From positions 1 through 64,000 of the forward strand of contig NZ_SPPK01000006.1 in NCBI RefSeq assembly GCF_004569505.1: a stretch of 64,000 nt of DNA, read 5' to 3'. The notes under the pieces were generated by a model. It searched no databases. It had not been told where the DNA came from and worked only from the letters and a program-made list of their open reading frames with translations. Below are positions 63,725-64,000 of this stretch, one piece after another (the first letter of the stretch is position 1; each line of letters opens with the position of its first letter). Both the position numbers and the translations under genes were made by a program. The DNA is from Dysgonomonas mossii. Its GTDB lineage: Bacteria > Bacteroidota > Bacteroidia > Bacteroidales > Dysgonomonadaceae.

Positions 63725-64000
63725 TTATAAAGGATGATATTCTACAAAAGCTTCAATAGCTTCGTATGATGCCAATCCTAACTGTCGGTACAATTCGGCT
63801 GTAGCACGGTTTCTGTCTTCGGAACGTTGCCAGAAAAGACGCTCATCGTTGCCCAAGAACGGAGCACTCTCCATTTGCGACTGATGTTTCAATATTGCAT
63901 TTCTTTTCTTACGAAGTTCTTCGGGTGAGATAGGCACAGCCATTTCAATATGGTCAATTTCCCACTCGGCCCAAGCACCACGATACATCCATATACGACA
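63725..64000 (-). CDS. NagB/PIG-L-type protein, C-terminal part (runs off the window)
   Basis: The reading frame is open to the window edge (91 codons, no start needed inside). It reads WMYRGAWAEWEIDHIEMAVPISPEELRKKRNAILKHQSQMESAPFLGNDERLFWQRSEDRNRATAELYRQLGL. This matches the end of the Bacteroidetes proteins (about 660 aa) that join a NagB-like domain to a LmbE/PIG-L deacetylase domain. Being next to nagB supports an amino-sugar role: deacetylation and/or deamination. Only the tail is visible, so domains cannot be verified. Confidence 0.7.
   Translation of the reverse strand, partial: CRIWMYRGAWAEWEIDHIEMAVPISPEELRKKRNAILKHQSQMESAPFLGNDERLFWQRSEDRNRATAELYRQLGLASYEAIEAFVEYHPL

Overview
The window looks like an ordinary chromosomal segment of a Bacteroidales bacterium, most like the Dysgonomonas/Parabacteroides group; the genus is inferred. 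Supporting signs are the low GC content, recurring Bacteroidetes-type promoters (TTTG or TTG, about 20 nt, then TAnnTTTG), the fused MurF-Alr enzyme with its GSCFA neighbour, Bacteroidetes-restricted families (DUF3836, DUF4836, HYC_CC_PP, NagB/PIG-L) and short-form ProS. No rRNA, tRNA, CRISPR array, integrase, transposase or prophage was seen.

Layout. 1-5.3 kb: acyltransferase, ADP-forming acyl-CoA synthetase and a uracil permease behind an attenuator-like leader. 5.3-11.2 kb (minus): GSCFA and MurF-Alr, then the peroxide-defence pair AhpC/AhpF. 11.4-18.1 kb: a 58-aa membrane peptide, a lipoprotein, an independent small-RNA gene, the acetate operon pta - dehydrogenase-like gene - ackA, and fbp. 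18.3-26.8 kb: ndk with an M23/LysM peptidase, ung, a MATE pump with a long leader, flavodoxin, YjjG, a Crp-PNPOx pair, proS and DinB. 27-32 kb: DUF3836 protein, patatin, PepE, amidase and enolase. 32.3-38 kb: FAD/Fe-S D-2-hydroxyacid dehydrogenase, then a Cys-rich protein with a TonB receptor (probable metal uptake). 38-48.5 kb: Dabb/AlkD genes, Nramp, DUF4836, an ABC exporter, an MFS/amidotransferase pair, ZupT and a second DUF3836 protein. 48.7-56.1 kb: a giant alpha-2-macroglobulin lipoprotein followed by two tandem glycosyltransferase-like paralogues. 56.4-64 kb (minus): an S9 peptidase split by one in-frame TGA, ClpB, an IclR/DUF1349 pair and amino-sugar catabolism (NagB plus the end of a NagB/PIG-L protein).

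How the genes work together. Central carbon and fermentation (pta, ackA, ACD, fbp, eno, D-2-hydroxyacid dehydrogenase, nagB) and envelope maintenance (MurF-Alr, amidase, M23, A2M) dominate. Three metal transport systems (TonB/HYC_CC_PP, Nramp, ZupT) and stress functions (AhpCF, ClpB, AlkD, Ung, DinB) are interspersed.

The least explained signals are regulatory: an ECF-like promoter with an AAGCGCTT palindrome shared by two distant DUF3836 paralogues; a promoter-terminator small-RNA unit after ackA; a 26-nt element in the same orientation ahead of the MATE and Dabb genes, with a possible uORF and start-codon pairing at the MATE gene; an attenuator-like leader before uraA; and a REP-like insertion between the arms of a terminator-like hairpin.
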